From: Carpediemonas membranifera
Taxonomy: Eukaryota; Fornicata
Direction of reading: 5' to 3'
NCBI GenBank assembly: GCA_019828565.1
Contig: JAHDYR010000038.1
Span: 930,001 to 994,000 of the forward strand
DNA: 64,000 nt
Numbering within the stretch: the first letter of the stretch is position 1; each line of letters begins with the position of its first letter. The position numbers were made by a program, and so were the translations under genes. The notes below the pieces were generated by a model. That model saw nothing but the letters and a program-made list of their open reading frames with translations. It searched no databases and was not told where the DNA came from. Positions 9,940 through 19,987 of this stretch are shown here, in pieces.

Positions 9940-11475
9940 ATGAGCAGTGCTAGTTCCTCCCCATCAGCCATCAAAGAAGCCCTTATCTCCGTATTCCGCG
10001 CCTCGCTAGTTGTAGCAGCCCGTATCTCCGGGGACGTACCATCCTTGCTCCAATGCGCCTACACCAGGCATTTTTGGCGAGGAGATGCCCTCGTTCCACA
10101 ACGCAGAGAGCACTACTGCACCAGCGAGCGCCCCTTCTCTCGAATCCCTCCCTCGCCACGCTCTCCAAGATCCCCCCGCTTGAACCAACCGCACAAGTCC
10201 TCCTAGATCACGCCCGCTCGATCCTCGCAGACGGACCCCCGCTGTCCATGAACGTCGAGCTCTCGCCTGGCGATGAGCTCCCGGCAACCATGCACACACA
10301 CTGAACCAGGGCGCGGTGTGGGCGTGTCTTATGGGTGGAGGGGCCAACCCAGACCTCCAGGACCTCATCCGAAATGCTCTCGCCCCCGAGGGCAAAGTGT
10401 CTCTGGTTCCTCTGCCGCAAGTTCTTCTTCACACTGAACGTCGCCGAGAAGGACGGCGAGTACTACCAATTCTCAAATGGCAACACACACTACCATCACC
10501 GCATGTACATGGGCCGTCTATTCATGCTTCGTCCAGACAACCTCGCCATCTTCATTAGAGCCAGGATGCCCAGGGCCCTCGAGGTCTACAGTTGCAATTT
10601 CAGCCATCTTACCAGGACACCTAAGGGTCTGTGGGCATGGAGCTTGGACTGGCACTGGAATGCGACCCGCCTCACCTTCACCAGCTGCCCTAATATCGCC
10701 GAGCTCGAGGCCAGTCTGCCCCCCTGGGAGAAGAACAGGATGGTGATCGATGTGTCGGAGCAGGCTTGTCGCAGGTTCATCCCTCACCCCAGTCGGTACT
10801 GTCATGGCTGGAAACGGTGCATGCTTCACAGTTCATGACGATCTGAGAAGATACGTCTTCCACCCAGTCGCTGTGCCCACTGGCTTCATCCCCTGATCGG
10901 ATCATGTATGGAGGGGGGACAGTTATCCTCTCCGCGGGCGATCAGCAGGTAATCAGCGATTTCAACCGCCACTATAAGCTGGGACTTGGACGCGATAGAT
11001 GTATACGGGGCTTCGAAAAGCTGCCGTTCAGGGTCGACCAGCTCATGGCAGACTGTCGCTGCAACGTCTTCCTCAGCGGCAGTCAACTCCTGTTCGCCGG
11101 TGTGGTTCCCCAACATATCGCCCAGTCTGGCCTACTGCCTGAATACCAGCAGCGCGAGAAATGCCTCACAGCAACGCCGATTGCATTCCCTTTGAATGTA
11201 AAGGCGGTGTTGTTTTTCCCTGGCGGCTGATTTGGGTGTCTCCTGGTTGCACCCATATTTGCGAGGACGATTGTACGCTAGATATGCCCTTTGAGGCAAC
11301 AGCTGTCTATCAGACATATGAGCGTGTGTACGCATTATGCGACACAGAAGGGCAGTGGTATGATGTTGTGGGTGACTGCGATGGCGTGGCTAAGGTGGTC
11401 AAGTGCAGCGTGTCTAGAGTGAGATATGCTCGCCTGAAAGTGCACTATTTCCTGCTCAACGAGGTGCCGGAATAA
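9940..11475 (+). pseudogene. Decayed copy of the RCC1-like gene at 35161-36771
   Basis: Several ORF pieces in different frames align in order with the intact minus-strand gene. GDVPSLLQCAY matches DDVPSLLSRAF, ELEASLPPWEKNRMV matches QAETSLPPWRKHDLV, LSAGDQQVISDFN...LGLG matches LSDGTRQLIGGFN...LGLG, LLFAGVV matches VLFAGVV, and CLTATPIAF matches CPTATPMNF. Frame changes and stops break it in several places, including around 10305, 10838 and 11230. Divergence is high, so this is an old paralogue and not a recent duplicate. Its own frame ends at 11475 (NEVPE), about 35 bp before the HEPN repeat array. Confidence 0.72.
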
Positions 11476-11511
11476 ATCGAGTAAAATAATTAGACCTTGG
11501 AATCATGAATG

Positions 11512-11717
11512 CCGTGTGCGGTGGGTCCGTGGACGATAGAGAGTGGGCCTGCACGCGGCGTGGCACCAAGACGCCGAAGTCTAGCTGCCGAGATTTGTTG
11601 AAGCAGGCCACTGTTGATGCTTCAGCCGCAAGAGCAACAAAGAAGGCGCACGACACACGTAAGGTATATTTGACGGGAAAGGCAGTGGCCTGGCTTAACT
11701 CGCAGATGGAGAAATAA
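11512..11717 (+). pseudogene. HEPN-like gene, 3' fragment (partial copy 0)
   Basis: Holds only the last ~65 codons of the repeated gene, beginning in the Cys cluster (VDDREWACTRRGTKTPKSSC) and ending WLNSQMEK. The 5' three quarters is missing at the left edge of the array. Confidence 0.85.
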
Positions 11718-12020
11718 AAGATTCAGAGTCAATGGATATGTTTACAGCTTCATTCATTCCATCTATCGTCAGGGGTATCCAGATCGGACAGAGAGATGGG
11801 TCTTTTTCAGACTCTGCATCCCCGCTTCGTGCAGGATGCGGTTCGCGTGCCTGACGGTCATGGGGGACTACCCCAGAGCGAATCAAGGTCCTTGGACATC
11901 CGGATAAGACCAGCCCACATCAATATGGGCTGTAGGTTACGTTTCTGCTGTCTCTAGATGCGCAGTGATCTCACTTACCACCGAACATTTCTTTTAGAAT
12001 TTCGTTCTGAAGAAACCGAT

Positions 12021-12950
12021 ATGAGCTCTGGGGTGAAGGATTCAGCAGGATACGCCAGCATGATGTTTGAAGCGCTACTGAGGATGATTCCGAAGCTGCA
12101 GGAGTACATCGCGAGGTACCGTGGTGACGGTGGCGAGATGGATCCGGCTATGCTTTTGCAAGCGATCCTACATCGTGTTCCTGATCTTCACCACGCTGAT
12201 AAGAGACATATACGCGAGCTGTTGGCAGCTCGAAACTCAATCTGCCACAATCGCGATGTTTCCAGTGCTGCCGATTTTGCATCCTTTGAGATGTCGGTCA
12301 CATGCGTCATGTCGTTTGTGACGCAGAAGGTGGGCCGTGATGACGGCTTCAATGCCTTCATGGAGGCTCTGCACAACGAGGCGAACGGGGGGCCGACCAG
12401 GACGCGAGTTCACCCGCAAGCCCCTTCCCGCAGGGACTCCCAGCCTGTCAGGATAGTCGAGAAGCGGGTTGAGGTACCTGTTTACATGACTGCGCTGGGT
12501 CCTGATCCTGATAAGCCGAGGATGGTGGGAAAATGCCAGCAGTTTTCGCCACAGGGTGAGCATGCAGAGACTCAGACTGTGCGAGACCTAGAGGAGGCGT
12601 CTACTCAGACAGAGCTGTTGGTTGAGCCTGTTAGTACCCTGCGCACGCATGAATTGTCTCGACGCGTCGTCAAGACCGCGATGTGCGATCTGCTTCGACA
12701 GAAGCTGAAGGAGAAGCCACCGACCGTATTCGCAGGGTCATGCGTTGTGTGTGGTGAGTCCGTGGACGATAGAGAGTGGGCCTGCACGCGGCGTGGCACC
12801 AAGACGCCGAAGTCTAGCTGCCGAGATTTGTTGAAGCAGGCCACTGTTGATGCTTCAGCCGCAAGAGCAACAAAGAAGGTGCACGACACACGTAAGGTAT
12901 ATTTGACGGGAAAGGCAGTGGCCTGGCTTAACTCGCAGATGGAGAAATAA
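12021..12950 (+). CDS. HEPN-like domain protein with C-terminal Cys cluster, copy 1 (intact frame)
   Basis: About 309 residues from MSSGVKDSAG; the start at 12021 is used because it is shared by all copies (an upstream ATG at 11958 is in frame only here). Residues ~20-125 are helical and contain ELLAARNSICHN. This has the RN-x3-H motif (R-x4-H) that marks HEPN domains, where R and H form the RNase active site of a dimer. The surroundings (HHADKRHIRELL before, SSAADFASFEMSVTCVM after) fit the Swt1/HEPN helix pattern. A linker with ETQTV and STQTEL follows, then CVVCGESVDDREWAC...SSC, a possible zinc site, and a basic tail. HEPN proteins often cleave RNA in stress, antiviral or anti-transposon responses. 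Function here is inference. Confidence 0.6.
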   Translation: MSSGVKDSAGYASMMFEALLRMIPKLQEYIARYRGDGGEMDPAMLLQAILHRVPDLHHADKRHIRELLAARNSICHNRDVSSAADFASFEMSVTCVMSFVTQKVGRDDGFNAFMEALHNEANGGPTRTRVHPQAPSRRDSQPVRIVEKRVEVPVYMTALGPDPDKPRMVGKCQQFSPQGEHAETQTVRDLEEASTQTELLVEPVSTLRTHELSRRVVKTAMCDLLRQKLKEKPPTVFAGSCVVCGESVDDREWACTRRGTKTPKSSCRDLLKQATVDASAARATKKVHDTRKVYLTGKAVAWLNSQMEK

Positions 12951-13252
12951 AAAGATTCAGAGTCAATGGATATGTTTACAGCTTCATTCATTCCATCTAT
13001 CGTCAGGGGTATCCAGATCGGACAGAGAGATGGGTCTTTTCAGACTCTGCATCCCCGCTTCGTGCAGGATGCGGTTCGCGTGCCTGACGGTCATGGGGGA
13101 CTACCCCAGAGCGAATCAAGGTCCTTGGACATCCGGATAAGACCAGCCCACATCAATATGGGCTGTAGGTTACGTTTCTGCTGTCTCTAGATGCGCAGTG
13201 ATCTCACTTACCACCGAACATTTCTTTAGAATTTCGTTCTGAAGAAACCGAT

Positions 13253-14181
13253 ATGAGCTCTGGGGTGAAGGATTCAGCAGGATACGCCAGCATGATGTTT
13301 GAAGCGCTACTGAGGATGATTCCGAAGCTGCAGGAGTACATCGCGAGGTACCGTGGTGACGGTGGCGAGATGGATCCGGCTATGCTTTTGCAAGCGATCC
13401 TACATCGTGTTCCTGATCTTCACCACGCTGATAAGAGACATATACGCGAGCTGTTGGCAGCTCGAAACTCAATCTGCCACAATCGCGATGTTTCCAGTGC
13501 TGCCGATTTTGCATCCTTTGAGATGTCGGTCACATGCGTCATGTCGTTTGTGACGCAGAAGGTGGGCCGTGATGACGGCTTCAATGCCTTCATGGAGGCT
13601 CTGCACAACGAGGCGAACGGGGGCCGACCAGGACGCGAGTTCACCCGCAAGCCCCTTCCCGCAGGGACTCCCAGCCTGTCAGGATAGTCGAGAAGCGGGT
13701 TGAGGTACCTGTTTACATGACTGCGCTGGGTCCTGATCCTGATAAGCCGAGGATGGTGGGAAAATGCCAGCAGTTTTCGCCACAGGGTGAGCATGCAGAG
13801 ACTCAGACTGTGCGAGACCTAGAGGAGGCGTCTACTCAGACAGAGCTGTTGGTTGAGCCTGTTAGTACCCTGCGCACGCATGAATTGTCTCGACGCGTCG
13901 TCAAGACCGCGATGTGCGATCTGCTTCGACAGAAGCTGAAGGAGAAGCCACCGACCGTATTCGCAGGGTCATGCGTTGTGTGTGGTGAGTCCGTGGACGA
14001 TAGAGAGTGGGCCTGCACGCGGCGTGGCACCAAGACGCCGAAGTCTAGCTGCCGAGATTTGTTGAAGCAGGCCACTGTTGATGCTTCAGCCGCAAGAGCA
14101 ACAAAGAAGGCGCACGACACACGTAAGGTATATTTGACGGGAAAGGCAGTGGCCTGGCTTAACTCGAAGATGGAGAAATAA
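13253..14181 (+). pseudogene. HEPN-like gene, copy 2 (frame broken at a G run)
   Basis: Same gene as copy 1, but the G run at 13619-13623 has five G instead of six. The frame ends at 13687 after an altered tail (RPGREFTRKPLPAGTPSLSG). The remaining codons are intact in another frame up to 14181. Either a real slippage mutation that removes the Cys cluster while keeping the HEPN part, or a homopolymer sequencing error. Confidence 0.65.
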
Positions 14182-14483
14182 AAGATTCAGAGTCAATGGA
14201 TATGTTTACAGCTTCATTCATTCCATCTATCGTCAGGGGTATCCAGATCGGACAGAGAGATGGGTCTTTTTCAGACTCTGCATCCCCGCTTCGTGCAGGA
14301 TGCGGTTCGCGTGCCTGACGGTCATGGGGGACTACCCCAGAGCGAATCAAGGTCCTTGGACATCCGGATAAGACCAGCCCACATCAATATGGGCTGTAGG
14401 TTACGTTTCTGCTGTCTCTAGATGCGCAGTGATCTCACTTACCACCGAACATTTCTTTAGAATTTCGTTCTGAAGAAACCGAT

Positions 14484-15412
14484 ATGAGCTCTGGGGTGAA
14501 GGATTCAGCAGGATACGCCAGCATGATGTTTGAAGCGCTACTGAGGATGATTCCGAAGCTGCAGGAGTACATCGCGAGGTACCGTGGTGACGGTGGCGAG
14601 ATGGATCCGGCTATGCTTTTGCAAGCGATCCTACATCGTGTTCCTGATCTTCACCACGCTGATAAGAGACATATACGCGAGCTGTTGGCAGCTCGAAACT
14701 CAATCTGCCACAATCGCGATGTTTCCAGTGCTGCCGATTTTGCATCCTTTGAGATGTCGGTCACATGCGTCATGTCGTTTGTGACGCAGAAGGTGGGCCG
14801 TGATGACGGCTTCAATGCCTTCATGGAGGCTCTGCACAACGAGGCGAACGGGGGCCGACCAGGACGCGAGTTCACCCGCAAGCCCCTTCCCGCAGGGACT
14901 CCCAGCCTGTCAGGATAGTCGAGAAGCGGGTTGAGGTACCTGTTTACATGACTGCGCTGGGTCCTGATCCTGATAAGCCGAGGATGGTGGGAAAATGCCA
15001 GCAGTTTTCGCCACAGGGTGAGCATGCAGAGACTCAGACTGTGCGAGACCTAGAGGAGGCGTCTACTCAGACAGAGCTGTTGGTTGAGCCTGTTAGTACC
15101 CTGCGCACGCATGAATTGTCTCGACGCGTCGTCAAGACCGCGATGTGCGATCTGCTTCGACAGAAGCTGAAGGAGAAGCCACCGACCGTATTCGCAGGGT
15201 CATGCGTTGTGTGTGGTGAGTCCGTGGACGATAGAGAGTGGGCCTGCACGCGGCGTGGCACCAAGACGCCGAAGTCTAGCTGCCGAGATTTGTTGAAGCA
15301 GGCCACTGTTGATGCTTCAGCCGCAAGAGCAACAAAGAAGGCGCACGACACACGTAAGGTATATTTGACGGGAAAGGCAGTGGCCTGGCTTAACTCGAAG
15401 ATGGAGAAATAA
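14484..15412 (+). pseudogene. HEPN-like gene, copy 3 (same G-run frameshift)
   Basis: As copy 2: five G at 14850-14854 truncate the frame at 14918 with the same altered tail. The downstream part (14948-15412) is otherwise intact. Sharing the G5 state with copy 2 is compatible with duplication of an already changed unit. Confidence 0.65.
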
Positions 15413-15715
15413 AAGATTCAGAGTCAATGGATATGTTTACAGCTTCATTCATTCCATCTATCGTCAGGGGTATCCAGATCGGACAGAGAGATGGGTCTTT
15501 TTCAGACTCTGCATCCCCGCTTCGTGCAGGATGCGGTTCGCGTGCCTGACGGTCATGGGGGGACTACCCCAGAGCGAATCAAGGTCCTTGGACATCCGGA
15601 TAAGACCAGCCCACATCAATATGGGCTGTAGGTTACGTTTCTGCTGTCTCTAGATGCGCAGTGATCTCACTTACCACCGAACATTTCTTTAGAATTTCGT
15701 TCTGAAGAAACCGAT

Positions 15716-16646
15716 ATGAGCTCTGGGGTGAAGGATTCAGCAGGATACGCCAGCATGATGTTTGAAGCGCTACTGAGGATGATTCCGAAGCTGCAGGAGT
15801 ACATCGCGAGGTACCGTGGTGACGGTGGCGAGATGGATCCGGCTATGCTTTTGCAAGCGATCCTACATCGTGTTCCTGATCTTCACCACGCTGATAAGAG
15901 ACATATACGCGAGCTGTTGGCAGCTCGAAACTCAATCTGCCACAATCGCGATGTTTCCAGTGCTGCCGATTTTGCATCCTTTGAGATGTCGGTCACATGC
16001 GTCATGTCGTTTGTGACGCAGAAGGTGGGCCGTGATGACGGCTTCAATGCCTTCATGGAGGCTCTGCACAACGAGGCGAACGGGGGGCCGACCAGGACGC
16101 GAGTTCACCCGCAAGCCCCTTCCCGCAGGGACTCCCAGCCTGTCAGGATAGTCGAGAAGCGGGTTGAGGTACCTGTTTACATGACTGCGCTGGGTCCTGA
16201 TCCTGATAAGCCGAGGATGGTGGGAAAATGCCAGCAGTTTTCGCCACAGGGTGAGCATGCAGAGACTCAGACTGTGCGAGACCTAGAGGAGGCGTCTACT
16301 CAGACAGAGCTGTTGGTTGAGCCTGTTAGTACCCCTGCGCACGGATGAATTGTCTCGACGCGTCGTCAAGACCGCGATGTGCGATCTGCTTCGACAGAAG
16401 CTGAAGGAGAAGCCACCGACCGTATTCGCAGGGTCATGCGTTGTGTGTGGTGAGTCCGTGGACGATAGAGAGTGGGCCTGCACGCGGCGTGGCACCAAGA
16501 CGCCGAAGTCTAGCTGCCGAGATTTGTTGAAGCAGGCCACTGTTGATGCTTCAGCCGCAAGAGCAACAAAGAAGGCGCACGACACACGTAAGGTATATTT
16601 GACGGGAAAGGCAGTGGCCTGGCTTAACTCGAAGATGGAGAAATAA
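15716..16646 (+). pseudogene. HEPN-like gene, copy 4 (frame broken later, at a C run)
   Basis: Has the six-G version (16082-16087) like copy 1, so the frame passes the first site. An extra C (CCCC at 16332-16335, where other copies have CCC) then shifts it to a stop at 16348. The Cys-cluster end lies in another frame, 16317-16646. Confidence 0.65.
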
Positions 16647-16674
16647 AAGATTCAGAGTCAATGGATATGTTTAC

Positions 16675-17589
16675 ACCTCTATGCCACGACTTATGGGAAA
16701 TCCGCCCTTATTAAGCTTCCTACAGGGAATATAGGCCATTTTGGAGGTATGAGCGACCGGGAGGGGGGAATGGGGGGCATTTATGGTATGGCTGGCCTCT
16801 ACTCGGGCAGACTATTATAACGAGGCTCAGATCAGACCTCTACGGCCGCCTTACGAGGAGAAAAGAGCCAAGCAGCGCGCTAGCGGCCCATGGCCGCAGC
16901 AGAGCCCAGCCAAGCTCAGCTATAGGGTCACCTGAGACCCCGAATGACGTGCTGATCAGGTCGACTCCCATCTATTGACTTGGTAATTGCAGAGGGCGTC
17001 TGAACGCGATGTCCTAATAACCGACTTGGTCGGAGCGGTTCGGCGATGACTCCGTTGTATTCCACACCTTCTTTTAATGCCGAAACATGCAGTCCTTTAG
17101 AGTCAACGCGCGTCCTGTCCGTCAGGCGAAGGGCATTCAGCAGAGGCATTGCTGCGGTCTGCAGACCGCCCTAGCGCTTCAGGATGGCCAACTGCATGAT
17201 CTGGACTCATGTCTATCAAATCCATTTTGATCACATCAAACATGTGTCAAATCCGGCAAATCGATTTTGCGATAAAAAGGGGCAGAGGGGAGGAAGCGAC
17301 CCATAAGGCGTACTTATGGACCATTTCCTCCCCCCTGCCCGTTTTTTGAGTCTCAACTCTCAATTCCAATTTGTCCCTATGTTACTTTTTTCTAGCAGGA
17401 TTTAAAGTTTGATACTGCGCATGCGTATTGCTTAGGTATAGCCAAGTACTACCATACCACTTTGAAGATCCAGCTCCGGCTCATCGTCGAGTTCATTTTT
17501 TCTTGCAACCGTAGATTATCTAGCTTTTTGAGGTCGAAGATAATCTAGGGTTTAGCAAAGATAATCTAGGGATGTTGACAGTATGACCG
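16675..17589. other. Intergenic region with a strong hairpin; no gene seen
   Basis: No convincing ORF. Contains the hairpin annotated at 17279-17341 and a short repeated word AAGATAATCTAGGG (near 17536 and 17558, with a partial inverse copy near 17512). The repeated word may be remains of the Ty3-like element's flank. Confidence 0.45.
17279..17341. repeat. 28-bp-arm inverted repeat (hairpin) followed by a T run
   Basis: The left arm begins GGGCAGAGGGGAGGAA and ends CCATAAG; the right arm begins CTTATGG and ends TTCCTCCCCCCTGCCC. There are only a few mismatches, with a GCGTA loop. GTTTTTTG follows directly. It could be a terminator-like or processing hairpin, or a tiny palindromic element. 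Confidence 0.75.
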
Positions 17590-18950
17590 CGCGTCCTGAT
17601 TGTCACGATCCGAATGCTTGTGATCCCAGGATCGGGACGCATGCTCCTCGGATGTAGCGCTCTCAGAGCCCTCGGGCTGCTCAGCGACGAAGGCCTACAC
17701 ATATATAAGCCGCAGACGCCCTCGCAGGCGACTGACGGCGACGACGATATCGCGCTCGACCACCCGTACCTCGCTTGTGCAGTGGAGGACGAAGGCAGTG
17801 ACCAGGTCAGCCTCATCAACATCCCAGACTCCGAGATAACTGGCGAGATAAGAACTCTAGCGGAGAAATACGCGCAGATATTCGACCCACACCTCCCGGA
17901 GAGCAACGGTCTGAAGCCTATGACCATAGAGCTGACTGAGGACACCACAGTTCGAGTGGGCCCGCGCCCCTTGAACGCTCAGAAGAGGCATCTAGTGGAA
18001 GAGGAGGTGGCAAGACTGGAGAAGGAGGAGATAGTGCGACCGAGTGTCGGACCGTTTGCCTCCCCAGTCGTAGTAGTGTCGGGTGGACACAAGGGGTCTG
18101 ACAAGATCCGATTATGCATAGACTATAAGAGTCTGAACGCTATCACAGTGAAGGACCACTACCCACTGCCGAACATCCAGGAGTTCGTGCGAGAGGCCGC
18201 AGGGTGCAAGTACTACGCGACACTTGACTTGCGTCAAGGGTACTACCAGCTCTCCATGGCGGAGGAGGACGTACATAAGACAGCGTTCATCACCCCGGAC
18301 AACTACATGGAGTTCTTGCGCTGCCCGTTCGGGCTAACCAATGCCCCATCCCGCTTCCAGCGGGAGATGGACAGGGTGTATGCCCCACTGCTACACAAGG
18401 GGACCTCAGTATACATCGACGATATCTTCGTTTACGCTCGTTCGAAGGAAGAGTTCTTAGAGATCCTTGAGAGGGTCTTCCAGAGAACTGACGAATTCAA
18501 CTTGCGACTCAAGGCGCCGAAATGCACGATAGGGGCAGCCGAAGCTGAGGTCGTGGGGTACATACTGGACGCGCAAGGGCAACGACTAGCCCCATCGCGT
18601 ATCGAGGCAGTGCTAGACATGCCACCGCCGACCAACTACAAGGCCTTAGAGCGGACGCTAGGCTCCCTTAACTACGTGTCGCGCTTTGTGGACGACTCCA
18701 GCAGAGTGCTGACCCCCCTGAATCGCCTGAGGAAGGACTCGCAGCCTGGACAACCGGTCAGTTGGACGAGTGAGCACCAGCAGGCGTTCGACAATTTCAA
18801 GCTGTGTCGCTAGCGTTCCCTGACCCTTCCAAGAAGTGGGAGTTGCACACAGACGCCAGCGCTACCGGGTTTGGAGGTGTACTTTACCAACAGCAGAGCG
18901 AGGACATACTGTTAGAATGGCCAGTTAATCCGGGGATATACGGAGGATAA
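17590..18950 (+). mobile_element. Ty3/gypsy-type retroelement remnant (end of protease, RT, start of RNase H)
   Basis: One frame (17614-18813) contains the end of a retropepsin-like region (LLGCSALRALGLLS) and a linker. A full Ty3-type reverse transcriptase follows: RLCIDYKSLNAITVKDHYPL, DLRQGYYQL, PFGLTNAPSRFQ and the catalytic YIDDIFVYA. At the end of the thumb a frame change near 18800 leads into SLAFPDPSKKWELHTDAS, the first strand of RNase H, which stops at 18948. No gag, no integrase and no paired LTRs are visible, so it is a truncated, non-autonomous remnant. Confidence 0.93.
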
Positions 18951-19987
18951 ACGCAAATTCCTTATTCGTGCTTCAGGGCGTTCGAAGTCCTAAGAAGCAG
19001 CTGAAATGATAGATGCGAGTGCATTAATGACATATCCATGCTTGATGTAACATGTGCGAGATTGGTGGTCGAGCAAATTGCCTCTCGCATTTTAAGGTCG
19101 AAGGCAAAAGTGGTCGTACGACCAAGTGGCCTTGTCAGCAAAGTCTGTGTGTTCTAAAGAGTATCCTCTGTTGTTTTTATGCGTCAACTCCTTCTCAGTC
19201 GCCGGGAACTAATAACTGAATCAACCAATCAAAGAATGAAGCTGTCCCCCAGAAAGCAGGCCATACTACGGTGGTATATAGTCAGTATACATCATCGGAG
19301 TATGTTCGGTTTTCTGGGGGACAGATTCAATCTTCTGTATCTCAAAATTTGCAATTTTTTATCGGCGATAAGATGGAATCAGAAGACTTGGCTCAGAGCT
19401 CAAGTGCACTTAGCTCCATAGAGCTGAGATCGGCAATTGGCATGATCCACCGCCGCAGAAGGTGCCCAAAGAGGCGCTGACGTTGAGCGGTCGATCATGG
19501 CCGTTTAACACATCAACGGGGGCCTCATCCCATGCAGTATCCATAACTTTTTACCATTTTCTTCTAGCTGCACTGGTTGGCAAATGAGCATTTTGTGTCG
19601 CCTTCATCATGGCAATATTCGAGATCAAATCCAGATTTGCTTTTTTTGTGCACAAGGAGCACAACAGCAAATTCGCAAGTAATGCAGATGAAAATCAGAT
19701 GAATCTTAATCAGGCACTCTCATACACACACTGCTTTAGTTTCGGAGCCAACGTCCATAAACTGAAGGAGTTCTGAACATTGTTTCACCAATTGTGTGAA
19801 ACTGGTGAAATTGTGAAATAGTGTTGAAACGGCCAGAGAAGAAGAAGGAACCCCGGCAGCGCAGTTGTAGCTGCTCTTATAGAGCTATAGCAACAGCCAA
19901 ATTGTCTGATTTATCTCACAGACCGTTGCGCATGTACCTGCCTAGTTTTTGTACAAAAATCTTGTTTTTTTAAACTCTACAGAAATC
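18951..19987. other. Intergenic; promoter-like repeats ahead of gene A
   Basis: No gene recognised. 19781-19820 contains TGTTTCACCAATTGTGTGAA and GGTGAAATTGTGAAATAG. Similar words occur upstream of genes B and C of the following cluster. Confidence 0.45.

Larger units (their letters stand above)
11512..16674 (+). repeat. Tandem gene array: ~1,231-bp unit repeated about 4.2 times
   Basis: Unit starts repeat at 12021, 13253, 14484 and 15716 (steps of 1,232, 1,231 and 1,232 bp), with a partial unit at 11512-11717. Copies are almost identical, coding and spacer alike; they differ mainly by single bases in homopolymers (T3/T4, G5/G6, C3/C4). The array ends abruptly at GGATATGTTTACA near 16674. 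Such uniformity implies very recent amplification or ongoing homogenisation. Confidence 0.95.

Noticed and set aside
11512-16674. CRISPR or satellite DNA
   Set aside because: Units are ~1.23 kb, coding and gene-plus-spacer; no short repeat-spacer pattern.
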